The position numbers and the translations under genes are program-made. This document shows, piece by piece, positions 55,462-64,000 of a DNA stretch of 64,000 nucleotides. The stretch is from NCBI GenBank assembly GCA_027922465.2, contig BQMF02000271.1, positions 1 through 64,000 on the forward strand. The letters are read 5' to 3'. The notes beneath the pieces were generated by a model. That model did no database searches, was not told the DNA's origin, and worked only from the letters and a program-made list of their open reading frames with translations. The stretch's first letter is position 1, and the number at the start of each line of letters is the position of its first letter. The stretch is from Turritopsis dohrnii (taxonomy: Eukaryota > Cnidaria > Hydrozoa > Anthoathecata > Oceaniidae).

Positions 55462-56109
55462 CTGCAAACACAATACAATCAAAATGTGGTTTCATTTTGC
55501 ATTATTCATATCACAAAAATGATAAATATGCATAAAAGATATGTATGTATAGCAGAAAAAAATTCTCTTTGTGATCCACCACCATCAATGCTTGGTTCAC
55601 TAACAAGCTGTTTTTATATTTTTATGGAGTTTCACCCAAGGTTTTTTCAAACATGAATGAAAATCTACCCTAAGATTTCGGCAAGGATTTAGTTTTTCAT
55701 TAATATTGATAATGCTAGACTTAGTTAATTATAGCCAAATTCATAAACGGTATTAAACAGAAGGGATAAGGCCTTATGACTGACACACTCCTATTTAGTA
55801 ATGGAATTAGATTACATACACGGTGTCATGGTCCTATTAATCTAGGTCATTGGCGTTGCCTAAAATCTGTCACACGTAAGGCCATCAATGAAATCGATGC
55901 CTTTGAGCTTGAACTTGGTCTTGTATTTTTCAAGGAATTATTCCTTGCATATATTTCTACTATTTGACATTCGTCTGTGTGTATGTACCTCATGCAAACT
56001 AGTTATGTAAAAGAACTCCATTATTCAGAAATGTTTATCACATTCTAGACCTTTGAGTACAAATTTGGCCTTGGTCTTCTGAAAGAATGCTTCCTTAAAT
56101 CAATATCTA
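55462..56109. other. no gene recognised; weak duplication
   Basis: A weakly duplicated block occurs about 55902-55965 and 56042-56107 (GCCTTTGAGCTTGAACTTGG against ACCTTTGAGTACAAATTTGG). Nothing else. Confidence 0.35.
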
Positions 56110-56472
56110 CCTTAAGGGAAGAAATTTTCGCGGGAAGAAATTTTCGCGGAATTTAATTTCGCGGTTGAAATGGTAAAAATGGCCGATTTTCGCGGAATTA
56201 AATTTCGCGGTTTTCGATTTTCAAACAAATACTTAACAGAAGTAAGTAAGTAAGTAAGTAAGTAAGATTTTGCGTTGTAAATCGTTTTTTCTTTTATTAT
56301 TTAATATATAAAGTTAAAATCGAATTTTCGCGGAATTTAGTTTCGCGATTGAGCAATTTTGACGTGTTTCGCGGAATTTAATTTCGCGGTTAGGGGCAAA
56401 AATCGCGAAATTAAATTCCGCAAAAATTTCTTCCGCGAAAATTTCTTCCCGCGAAAATTTCTTCCCTTAAGG
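56110..56472. mobile_element. 363-bp TIR element with TA target duplication
   Basis: Perfect terminal inverted repeats begin CCTTAAGGGAAGAAATTTTC and continue GCGGGAAGAAATTTTCGCGG (about 42 bp). TA lies on both sides (56108-56109 and 56473-56474), the duplication of Tc1/mariner-like and ISL2EU-like elements. The inside repeats GCGGAATTTAATTTCGCG in both orientations and has a (GTAA)n run near 56241-56265. No open frame. Confidence 0.92.
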
Positions 56473-56946
56473 TACAACGCAACATAAACAAGTTAGGGCT
56501 TTCAACAGAATGTTTGATAACGCTTCATCACCAACAGGGACTCATCCTATATATAGTGTGACGAGACCTTGTGAGGGTGAAGTAACTTTTTTTATACTCG
56601 ATCAAATTAGAAAAGTGATACACCAAAATATAGGTAAAGGAATCCTCTATTCAGAAATAAAAATAACTATCATTCATAATTATTCATCGATAGATATTTT
56701 TTGTGAAACACCAGTACTTTTTTTTGACTCATCCGGTATATAACTCTGCTCATCAACCAATCTCATATTTCCTGATCGCTTACATAGGCATTCCTGAGTT
56801 CAACCAATGCTCCAACACCTCTGTCAATTACCTGCTAATCAAACTTGCTTTACAACTTCATAAACCGCATATATGTGCTACTTCATGTTTTCGTGAAAAA
56901 CACAACTCTTTATCCTCAACCTGTGAGTGGTCAAATAAAACAAATG
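56473..56946. other. no gene recognised
   Basis: Open plus-strand frames at 56510-56960 have no motif. Confidence 0.35.
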
Positions 56947-56952
56947 TTTATT
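56947..56952 (-). terminator. polyadenylation signal AATAAA
   Basis: AATAAA on minus, 27 bases after the stop of the exon at 56979-57031 and in the right orientation. Confidence 0.5.
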
Positions 56953-56978
56953 TCCATTAAATAAATACAAAACAAATG

Positions 56979-57031
56979 TCAACTACCAAGGCCACCATGG
57001 GGCTGACCTTGTCCACCACGGAATCCACGAC
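56979..57031 (-). CDS. terminal exon with an RGG tail
   Basis: On minus, TTTCATCTGTTTAG precedes GT, then CGT GGA TTC..., giving RGFRGGQGQPHGGLGS and a TGA. Gly/Arg-rich C-termini of this kind are found in RNA-binding proteins such as hnRNP, GAR1 or LSM4-like proteins. A polyadenylation signal follows. The upstream exons would lie beyond 57032, but a DIRS relic starts about 30 bp away, so they are either far off or lost. Gene identity cannot be told from 16 residues. Confidence 0.5.
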
Positions 57032-57061
57032 CTAAACAGATGAAATTTATTTCAATAGAAC

Positions 57062-58440
57062 ATTAGGTAGCTGTCAGGGGACTTGGAGGGAGGGCAGTAT
57101 TATTTCGTTTTGCGCCCTTGCACAGTCCTCAATTTCATTGCATAAAATCTCCGCCCGATCTAATACTGTATACACCCTATCTTCAGGTAATCAGACTTGA
57201 AGTCATAACTCACGACCTCAGTTCAAAGCGAAAAATCGATGACTTGTACACACTTTCCTTCTCAATTTTCTTGTTATAGAACTTTTCAAAAGTTCAACCT
57301 GAAGACCAATGTCTTCATTTTAGTATTTCCCCGACAAAAACCCCTTCTGATACCGCCTTTGATGAAGAAGCAGATCTAGTTGAATGTGCTTTCAATGCTG
57401 AAGTATCTATACCAGTGAGAACTTCCATTATCCTGGAAGTATAAAAACTTTCATCCGTCTACCGATTTTACACTGACGCTTAAAAAAAAACTCGTCGACT
57501 GAGTATTTTCTTTCGTCTGCCCGATTTTATACTGTCGAAGGATTTTTTCAGACGAATTATACGTCTTGACGTTATTACGGCTAATGATGTCTTTTATCAT
57601 CATCTTGTACATCCACCGTCGTAAACACTAGCTTTGCAAGTGTTATGTATTTATCTAAGTTCTCTAACGTGTGTCCGGGGTCCTTCCTTTTAAAATCCTT
57701 TTTAAACTTTGTGAGTGCTGTGTAAACGCTTCCAACCTTATCATGGCAGCAAGATGGGAAGGTACACAGTCTCGCTACGAATCATCCTGGTGCAATTGGC
57801 GTTGCTGGTGTGATGAAAAACAGACTGATCATTTTCAATGCCCTTTAACCTACGTTATTGAATTCTTGACCGACCTATTTGAAGGGGGCATGGAATCTAA
57901 TACAATAGCAGGATACATGTCAGCATTATCAGCTTACCATGATCCAATTGAGGGATTAACAGTTGGCAAACACCTGCCTTTTTATCTTTAATGACAGGGA
58001 TATTCAATAAAAATTCCACTCAACCAAGATATAATTTCAGATGGGATGAAGTAAAGTCACATATTTGGCAACATAAGAATCCAATGAGATATCTAATAAA
58101 CAATTGGCGTATAAACTGACAATGCTTTAAGCACTGACCTCATTTGCAAGACCACGTGAACTTAGTAACCTGAATACCAGGTTCCTGCTTAACAATCAAT
58201 AAGGCTATTCTTTTCAATTTGGGGAAGTTACCAAATCTGCCAGAAACAAAAAAACTAAGTCCACCCATTAAGTTCTCACATTTTAAAAGAGCTTTGTGTT
58301 TGTCATCATATTGAACTTTACCTTGAGAGAACTAGTTCCTTCAGAGGAGATGAATGTGATAGGTTGCATTTAGACTTGGTTAAATGCTACAAGCCAATCT
58401 TCGATTACTAAGTTAGAAGAAACTTTCGTCTGAATTAAAC
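57062..58440 (+). pseudogene. DIRS-type relic with broken tyrosine recombinase
   Basis: 57062-57180 resembles the 3' flank of the DIRS at 48 kb (TTGGAGGGAGGGCAGTATT, GCGCCCTTGCAC, CATAAAATCT...GATCTAATACTG). At 57743-57991 on plus the recombinase N-terminal domain reads TQSRYESSWCNWRCWCDEKQ, YVIEFLTDLFEGGMESNTIA and GYMSALSAYHDPIEG. After a frameshift, FNKNSTQPRYNFRWD and then decayed catalytic-domain blocks follow to about 58330 (TSFARPRELSNLNTRF-like, with stops). The catalytic Tyr part is gone. Confidence 0.75.
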
Positions 58441-58466
58441 AAACTTGCATCTTTTTTATTGTCAAG

Positions 58467-59685
58467 ATGGATGTTGCCGCATCAGAGGACTTTTTTTTCA
58501 TGCTTAAAAATAAGCGAAGAAGACTTGACGAGGAAGAAAATGAATTTTACAAAAAGTGTATTAGAGGTACAGGTAGAACGAACGTTACTGATACCTACAT
58601 ACAGGCTGCTGTTGCTGCTACAGCAAGTGTCTCTGGAAATGTAGTTGAACGTGAAGATCGAGGGCCTGATAAACCGAGAGAAATAGAAAAGCTTTGGTGG
58701 AGTCAGGTATATCACATATACAGTGATGAAATGAGACTAAATCGGGAAACTTTCTACGTTATTTTGAATGCCATTCAGGAGCATATTGTCTTATCACCAA
58801 CAAACCTGAAGCCCAACCCTACTCCTCCTGATAGACAGCTAGGATTAACCATTTATCGTTTAATTGCAGGGTGTGCTTTTAAAAACCGTGTCAGCATTAT
58901 TTGGTGTTTCTATTCCAACAGCTAACATGTTTTTCAATAAAATATGTTGTATCTCGGTGACAAGCCTCTACGATCATTTCGTTCGAATGCCGGAGAGTGC
59001 TGAGGAATGGGAAGCTGAGGTGAAGGGTTTTTTGGAGAACTACGAGTTTCCATGTGTTGGAGCCTGGGACGGTTTCCATGTTTACATAAATAGCAACCTA
59101 AAAAATTTTTTCAGCTTTAAAAATCTGGGGCTTGTGGGACACAGTAAACGATTTCTTTATACCGCAGTTGGTGCTCCTGGAAGTACCTATGACGCCAGGC
59201 TGTTAAAAGAATCGTCAATATTTCAATCAATTTTAGATGGCAATGTTATTCCAGATAAAGTCATCAAACTGGGCGATTTCGGTGAAATCTCTCTCGTTAC
59301 CATTGGTGATAGTGCTCTTCCCCAGTTCGCATGGCTACTTAAGGCGTACAATGAGAACACTTGTGACAAACAACAGAAATACTTCAATAAAAGGTTATGC
59401 GGTGCAAGGGTTGTTACCGAGAATGCGTACGGCATGTTAAAGGGAAGATGGCGTATTCTTTTTAAAAGAAGTGAATGTAGGATGTTCAACTTGCGGTACG
59501 TCATCATGGCTTGTATTGCGTTGCACAATATTTGTATTAATCAGTCGAATCATTGTCAACCACGGTGGAGACTAGAAGTAGAGCAATTAGACCTGATCGA
59601 TAAGTCACTGTACAGGGCGGAAGACAAGAATATGTCGGGTTTAAATAGAGTGAAAATTTCTAATTGGCTATGGTTGGATCATTAA
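58467..59685 (+). pseudogene. PIF/Harbinger (HARBI1-like) transposase, one frameshift
   Basis: ATG at 58467. The N-terminal frame (to about 58880) contains ENEFYKKCIRGTGRTNVTDT, IEKLWWSQVYHIYSDEMRLN and GLTIYRLIAGCAF. A one-base slip in TTTTAAAAA near 58876-58884 leads into KTVSALFGVSIPTANMF and the DDE core: VGAWDGFHVYIN (D), SLVTIGDSALPQFAWLLKAY (D) and RVVTENAYGMLKGRWRILF (E), then MACIALHNICI. It ends at 59685. It belongs to another lineage from copies 1, 2 and 4. With one base restored it would be complete, so the slip could be a sequencing error. Confidence 0.9.
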
Positions 59686-60222
59686 TTAGAACTACATGTG
59701 CGAAAAGCACATCTAAAGTATTGTATAACGACATATTTTTATTTCAAAGAAAAATTAAAAAATTAAAAATGCTAATTCAGAAAAATTTAACTTGTATTTA
59801 TTTTCTCCAGTTTATCGAAGTTAGACTTCATCGCCAAAAAGTCTGGACGGGAAGAAAAAAGACCATTTGCTAACAAAATAAATAAACAATACACCTTTCC
59901 CTGGTCTCAATTCCAGTCTTCTTCATATAAACAAAACAAAGGATTACTATCACAACACAGTAAATGTCAGAAGCCCTGGTTATAATAAATGTTCGAACAA
60001 GTTTTCCTCTAAAATTTACGGTGAAACTCAAAACTTGAATGTTTAGGTCAAAACAAAAATTATGCTAACAATGAGTTTTCTGAGACCGGGAAAAGAAATG
60101 CGAATTTGCCATATGAATTTAGAGAGAGGGGAGATATAATGACATTTTTACAGATACACAGATAAGAAATTTTCATAAAAACGAACAATAAAAATGGTAT
60201 AGAAATATTCCAGAGAAACACT
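59686..60222. other. spacer between convergent Harbinger genes
   Basis: AT-rich, non-coding. Confidence 0.4.
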
Positions 60223-60520
60223 CTATCTAAAATACTTTCTTGCCGGTGGAGATGCCTGTGGTTGATGCGATGGCTGTGGTTGATACGACGGGTTAGGGTC
60301 CACTCTTGAACTATTGATTGGCAACGAAAAACTCGAATACCGATCGGTTTGGGTTGGAGAAACAACTGGAATTTGCTGGCGACTTCGTGCAAAGATTTCT
60401 GCTATACGTAGGTCGTACTCCCTGTTTTTTTCTGCTTCCTCTCTCCTAAAGGCCATATATCTTTCTTCTTTTTTTCCTTCTCCCTCCATCGTCATTTTAT
60501 GTTGCTTCATGGACATCTCA
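60223..60520 (-). pseudogene. Harbinger Myb/SANT-like partner, C-terminal part only
   Basis: On minus: KQHKMTMEGEGKKEERYMAF, RREEAEKNREYDLRIAEIFA and then a Pro/Gln/Ser tail (PSYQPQPSHQPQASPPARKY). The charged helix 'R.EEAEK.RE.....I.' is typical of the partner protein of HARBI1-type elements. It converges on the transposase at 58467-59685, as in Harbinger-1. The DNA-binding N-terminus is missing: at about 60525 the sequence changes to a Ty3/gypsy relic. Confidence 0.65.
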
Positions 60521-60529
60521 ACCAAAGAT

Positions 60530-62141
60530 TTTAGTCCAGATGCTCTCACTAAACAAAAGTGTAAGTTCAACTTGAAAGAAGTAGCCTGGTTTGGTTTCGT
60601 ATTCAATCAGGACGGTATGAAACCAGATCCCAAGAAAGTTGAGGCTATACACCAAAAGGTTACTCCTAAGACGGTCGCTGAAGTGAAATCGTTTTTGCAA
60701 ATGTGTCAATATAACCAATCATTTCTATTTGACACAGAGAAAACCTACAGTGATATTACAGCTCAGTTAAGAGAGATGCTGAGGAAGAATGCTCATCAGC
60801 ATGTGAAAAGTTGCTCTAACTAGCGACAAGGTCATGGCGCATTGTGTTCAAGGCAGAGAAATTGAACTTATAGTTGGTAGAGGTCCAGAAGGCATTGCAG
60901 CAACACTTTATCAAAAACAAGAGGAAACTGGTTTTTGGAGACCAGTTAATTACACTATCCGTGCTCTGACTAAGACTGAACAAAGATATTCCCAGATTGA
61001 AGGCGAAAGTCTAGCTGTTCAGAATGTATCTGTATGGTAATAAGTTCGTGGTTGTCACTGATACCAGCCGCAGGTGTCCTTGTACAACAATACGCAAAAA
61101 CAAGGGCCAGCAAAAGTGGAGCGTCATAAACTCCATGTCCAAAGCTTTGATTTCAAAGTGGAATATCGTTCAGGAGACGAGAACCCAGTTGACTACAATA
61201 GCCATCATCCAATGAAAAGATTCAATAAAGATGAGGATGAAAACACCGAAATTTATATCAATGCGGTGATAACTGACGATCTTCCCAACGTGCTTCAAAG
61301 AGCAATGTATGATTGTGACACGATGGCAAAGTTGAAGCAGTGTATATTGAATAAAGGGTCTATCCATTACGACTGTAAAGAACTCGAACACTACCGCAAG
61401 GTCTTTCCTCAATTATCCGTCACAAAGCATGTCATTCTTTGCGGCAACCACATTGTCATTCCCAAATGCTACCAAGAACCAATCGTGGAGCTTGGTGACA
61501 TTGGACATCAAGGCTTAACGAAAGTCAAACAATATCCTCGGTCACAAGTTTGGTTTACAAAGATGGATTACATGATTGAGGAATTCGGTAAAAACTGTTT
61601 GTCATGCCAAACATCTGCTCCGTCCAATGAATCCTCACCAGACAATCCATCTGATATTCCTCAATGACCCTGGCAATATTTAGTGATGGATTTCAAGTGT
61701 CAAATCGGTCAAACATGTTATTTCTTCTTGGTAATTGACTGGTTTTCTCGGTTTCCCAAGGTGGAGATAGTTGAATCCGTGGGAGCTTGACTGTATTTTG
61801 GGGATTCACGGCATACCTGAGAAAATAAAGAGTGACAAAGGTCCTCCATTCAATGGTCATGACAAGAAACGCTATTTTCATCACCAGAAAATCACTGGTG
61901 AAAAAAATCAGTAAAGAATCAACAACATAATGGAGAAGCAGAGAGCGAGAAAGCGATGATTCTGATGCAACGGTCATGTACGACTTTGACAGAAATGATG
62001 AGATGAACCAAATGAGCACAAAGACGAAGAACATTCTGTTCCTGAAAGACCGGCAAGACAATGTCATGCTCCAAAGTATTTGGATGATTACCAAATAGAA
62101 TGAATGAACTGATAAATAATAGTGATTGAAAATTAATAGAC
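60530..62141 (+). pseudogene. Ty3/gypsy retrotransposon relic (RT thumb, RNase H, integrase)
   Basis: From a sharp 5' border, plus-strand frames give the end of the RT (KQKCKFNLKEVAWFGFVFNQ, VEAIHQKVTPKTVAEVKSFL), RNase H (EGIAATLYQKQ, TKTEQRYSQIEGESLAV), a linker, and the integrase zinc region (DIGHQGLTKVKQYPRS, KNCLSCQTSAPSNES). The start of its catalytic core (VMDFKCQIGQ, FLVIDWFSRFPKVEIVE) comes last. At least four frame changes and several stops occur; after about 61790 only decayed sequence remains. The 5' half (gag, protease, most of RT) is absent. Confidence 0.85.
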
Positions 62142-62152
62142 AAAGGGAGAGG
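62142..62152 (+). other. polypurine tract
   Basis: AAAGGGAGAGG directly before TG, in the position where plus-strand DNA synthesis of an LTR element is primed. Confidence 0.55.
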
Positions 62153-62300
62153 TGATGTATATATATTTATGTATAAACGAGTTCATGGTCTCTTTGGCCG
62201 GGGTTTGTTAGTGCAATAAGACGTTTGTATTATTACGCATCAAGAAATTATTTTAATTCTTTCTATTCGATTTATTAACCCAAGAATTGGTCACATCACA
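62153..62300 (+). repeat. possible 3' LTR of the gypsy relic
   Basis: Starts TGATGTATATA right after the polypurine tract and may end in CA at about 62298-62300 (GGTCACATCACA). There is no second LTR in the window, so the right border is a guess. Confidence 0.4.
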
Positions 62301-62459
62301 AGGGAGAAGAATTGGATTCTTTATTGATAGTTTTAGCAGTTGAGGGTACCAACGTTGGGGTGCCATGCTGGAGTTATCAGTATTATTGTGGCTTGGTCCA
62401 TTTTAACTTTACAAAGTACTCTCCCTATAGCCTGATTTCCACTCAGGATAATTTCAATT

Positions 62460-62501
62460 GGATCGGAACGGACCGGATCGATTTTTGATCTGTTCCGATC
62501 C
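62460..62501. repeat. subterminal inverted repeat
   Basis: GGATCGGAAC (62460-62469) and GTTCCGATCC (62492-62501), perfect 10-bp arms. Similar in position to the hairpin of Harbinger-1. Confidence 0.85.
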
Positions 62502-62616
62502 AGAGAGCAATTTCCTTTCATTCGCGCAGACGGAAAAAGTGCGCGGGAAAACTAGTAAATATGGCAGACAAAACATGTAAACAAACATAGTTTTTGTGGT
62601 AGACGCAGTTGAAAAT

Positions 62617-63870
62617 ATGGTTGCTGTGCTTAACAAAAGGATTTTACTTCTAATTTTGATCAGGCGTCGTCTGCAAAGAAGAAATATAAGAAAAGTGTAT
62701 GGGTTCGTAAGATCTTTCAAGAGAGGGGCTGGAAAGGCGAATATCACTTTCTTGTCAGGGAACTTAAACTTTACGATCATGAATACTTTTTTAAACAGTT
62801 TAGAATGTTACCCGATAAATTTGAAAAACCCCTAACGTTAGTAGCACCGCTTATTTGGAAGTCATCAGAGAGAAGAGAAGCAATATCTCCTGAGGAAAGA
62901 CTTTGCATTACCTTGAGATACCTTGTAACTGGTGATGCTAAAATAACTATAGCTACTAGTTATCGTGTTGGCCCAGCAACAGTTAGCCGTATAATTTCAG
63001 AAACCTGTGAAGCCATATGGCTGGTATTGAACAGAGAGGGCTATTTAAAAGCACCCTCTTCATCAGCAGTGTGGGATAACATTGCTTACATTTTTGAAAA
63101 AGAATGGCATTTTCCAAACTGCTTGGGTGCAATTGATGGGAAGCATGTTGTGATGCAGGCCCCACCTCGAAATGGATCATCTTTTTTTAAGTATATAAAG
63201 ACGCATAGCATTGTCTTAATGGCAGTGTGTGATGCCTTGTACAAATTTATTCTGTTGGATATTGGTGATAGTGGCCGTCAAAGCGACGGTGGTGTGTTTG
63301 CTGCCAGCACATTAGGGCGTGCAATTAATGAGAAACGTCTGAACTTACCATAACCACGACAGCTGGAAGGGAGTAATCATTTTTTCCCCTATGTATTTGT
63401 TGGAGATGAGGCATTTCCTCTTAAAACCTGCTTAGTCAAACCCTATTCTAGAGACACCTTAAATGATTCTAGAAGAATCTGTAACTATAGAATTAGTAGG
63501 GCAAGAAAAGTGATAGAAAATTCTTTCGGAATTTGTGCGTAAAGATTTAGAATATTCAGAAGACCCATAGCTGCAACTGTTGAGAATGTCACAAGGGCCA
63601 CAAAAGCTGTGGGTTGCCCTTCATAATTACCTGATGCTAGAGCAAAAGGCATACTGCCCTTTGGGTTATGCTGACATAATGATTGGTACAAGAATATGTC
63701 CGGGTGACTGGAGGCAAGAGGCATCAAGTAACAGAAATGATGGACTGACACCAATCCCTCGCGTTAGATCATATAATCATTCGAATGAGGCAAAAACAGT
63801 GAGAGATAACTTTTGTGACTATTTTATGTCCGACAATGGGTCTGTAGATTGGCAATGGAACATTTTGCAC
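62617..63870 (+). pseudogene. Harbinger transposase, copy 4, broken
   Basis: ATG at 62617 opens MVAVLNKRILLLILIRRRLQ. A frame change near 62690 leads to VWVRKIFQERGWKGEYHFLV and DHEYFFKQFRMLPDKFEKP; then the frame is open to 63353 with CLGAIDGKHVVMQAPPRNGS (D), HSIVLMAVCDALYKFILLDI and GDSGRQSDGG. A stop follows. After shifts come YVFVGDEAFPLKTCLVKPYS (D) and RARKVIENSFGICA-stop-RF (E). It ends near DWQWN, as the intact copy ends with PWQWE. At least four lesions. Close relative of 15945-17243. Confidence 0.9.
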
Positions 63871-63888
63871 AATACACGTTGTTTTTTT

Positions 63889-64000
63889 TATAAGAAAAAT
63901 TTTTATAAGAAAATGAGGCTCAAAAACCTCAAAACCTTAAGAAAATGCCGAGCCTCAGTTTTCCAAAAATCACATTTTTTTAAACATCAGCTTTTAGGTC
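63889..64000 (-). repeat. dispersed repeat with GAGGCTC/GAGCCTC arms (copy 2)
   Basis: Inverse of 13262-13372: AAGAAAATGAGGCTCAAAAA CCTCAAAACC, then TTAAGAAAATGCCGAGCCTC and AAACATCAGCTTTTAG. It lacks the duplicated TTCTTAAG of copy 1 and is cut by the window end. Confidence 0.85.

Larger units (their letters stand above)
62410..63880 (+). mobile_element. PIF/Harbinger copy 4, decayed
   Basis: The left end is like the other copies (GCCTGATTTCCACT). A 10-bp subterminal hairpin follows at 62460-62501. Only the transposase gene remains. The right end runs into the dispersed repeat at 63889. Confidence 0.65.

Overview
The window is eukaryotic, AT-rich DNA made almost entirely of transposable elements and their remains. 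I see no operons, bacterial genes, rRNA genes or CRISPR arrays. The mix of element types (PIF/Harbinger, ISL2EU with a THAP finger, pogo/Tigger, a DD82E IS630-type transposase, DIRS with a tyrosine recombinase, Penelope-like elements, a Ty3/gypsy relic, non-LTR fragments, Helitron-like units) and the short GT-AG introns fit an invertebrate animal. A cnidarian is my best guess; this is inference, not proof.

Layout: 1-4.6 kb holds mostly non-coding sequence, a three-copy tandem repeat with exon-like cores, and a decayed tyrosine-recombinase-like gene (minus). 4.8-6.3 kb holds a broken DD82E (Sailor-type) transposase (minus). 6.96-7.71 kb is a terminal-inverted-repeat element with 123-bp internal repeats and a tRNA-like module. 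8-10.7 kb has only weak exon-like traces. 11.4-12.8 kb holds a broken pogo/Tigger transposase. At 13.5-18.6 kb a non-LTR retrotransposon relic is split by an almost intact Harbinger element (14.7-17.4 kb) carrying its two convergent genes. 18.9-20.7 kb is a dead relative of that Harbinger. 21-22.5 kb contains a spliced, unrecognised gene (minus). 22.99-24.15 kb is a 9-bp minisatellite. At 25.5-32.6 kb five Helitron-like units sit head to tail, with an inverted relative at 33.6-35.5 kb and more minisatellite beyond it. At 35.8-39.9 kb are two Penelope-like elements, one with flanking pseudo-LTRs. 40.9-43.8 kb holds a non-LTR endonuclease fragment, a PHD-finger gene and an ISL2EU transposase with an internal deletion. 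44.7-46.8 kb is an unrecognised spliced gene region with a duplicated exon pair. 48.2-52.4 kb is a complete DIRS-like element bounded by 87-bp inverted repeats. 52.5-55 kb is a decayed gene of a repeated invertebrate family. 55.2-57.1 kb has two host-like terminal exons and a TIR element with TA duplications. 57-58.4 kb is another tyrosine-recombinase relic. 58.5-60.5 kb is a second Harbinger lineage, cut by a Ty3/gypsy relic (60.5-62.3 kb). A fourth Harbinger copy closes the window.

Most coding sequences are transposases or reverse transcriptases broken by one to three lesions. The only long open frames without lesions are the Harbinger transposase at 15945-17243, the DIRS gag-like and recombinase frames, and the PHD-finger frame. 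Host-gene evidence is limited to exon-like segments with proper splice borders.
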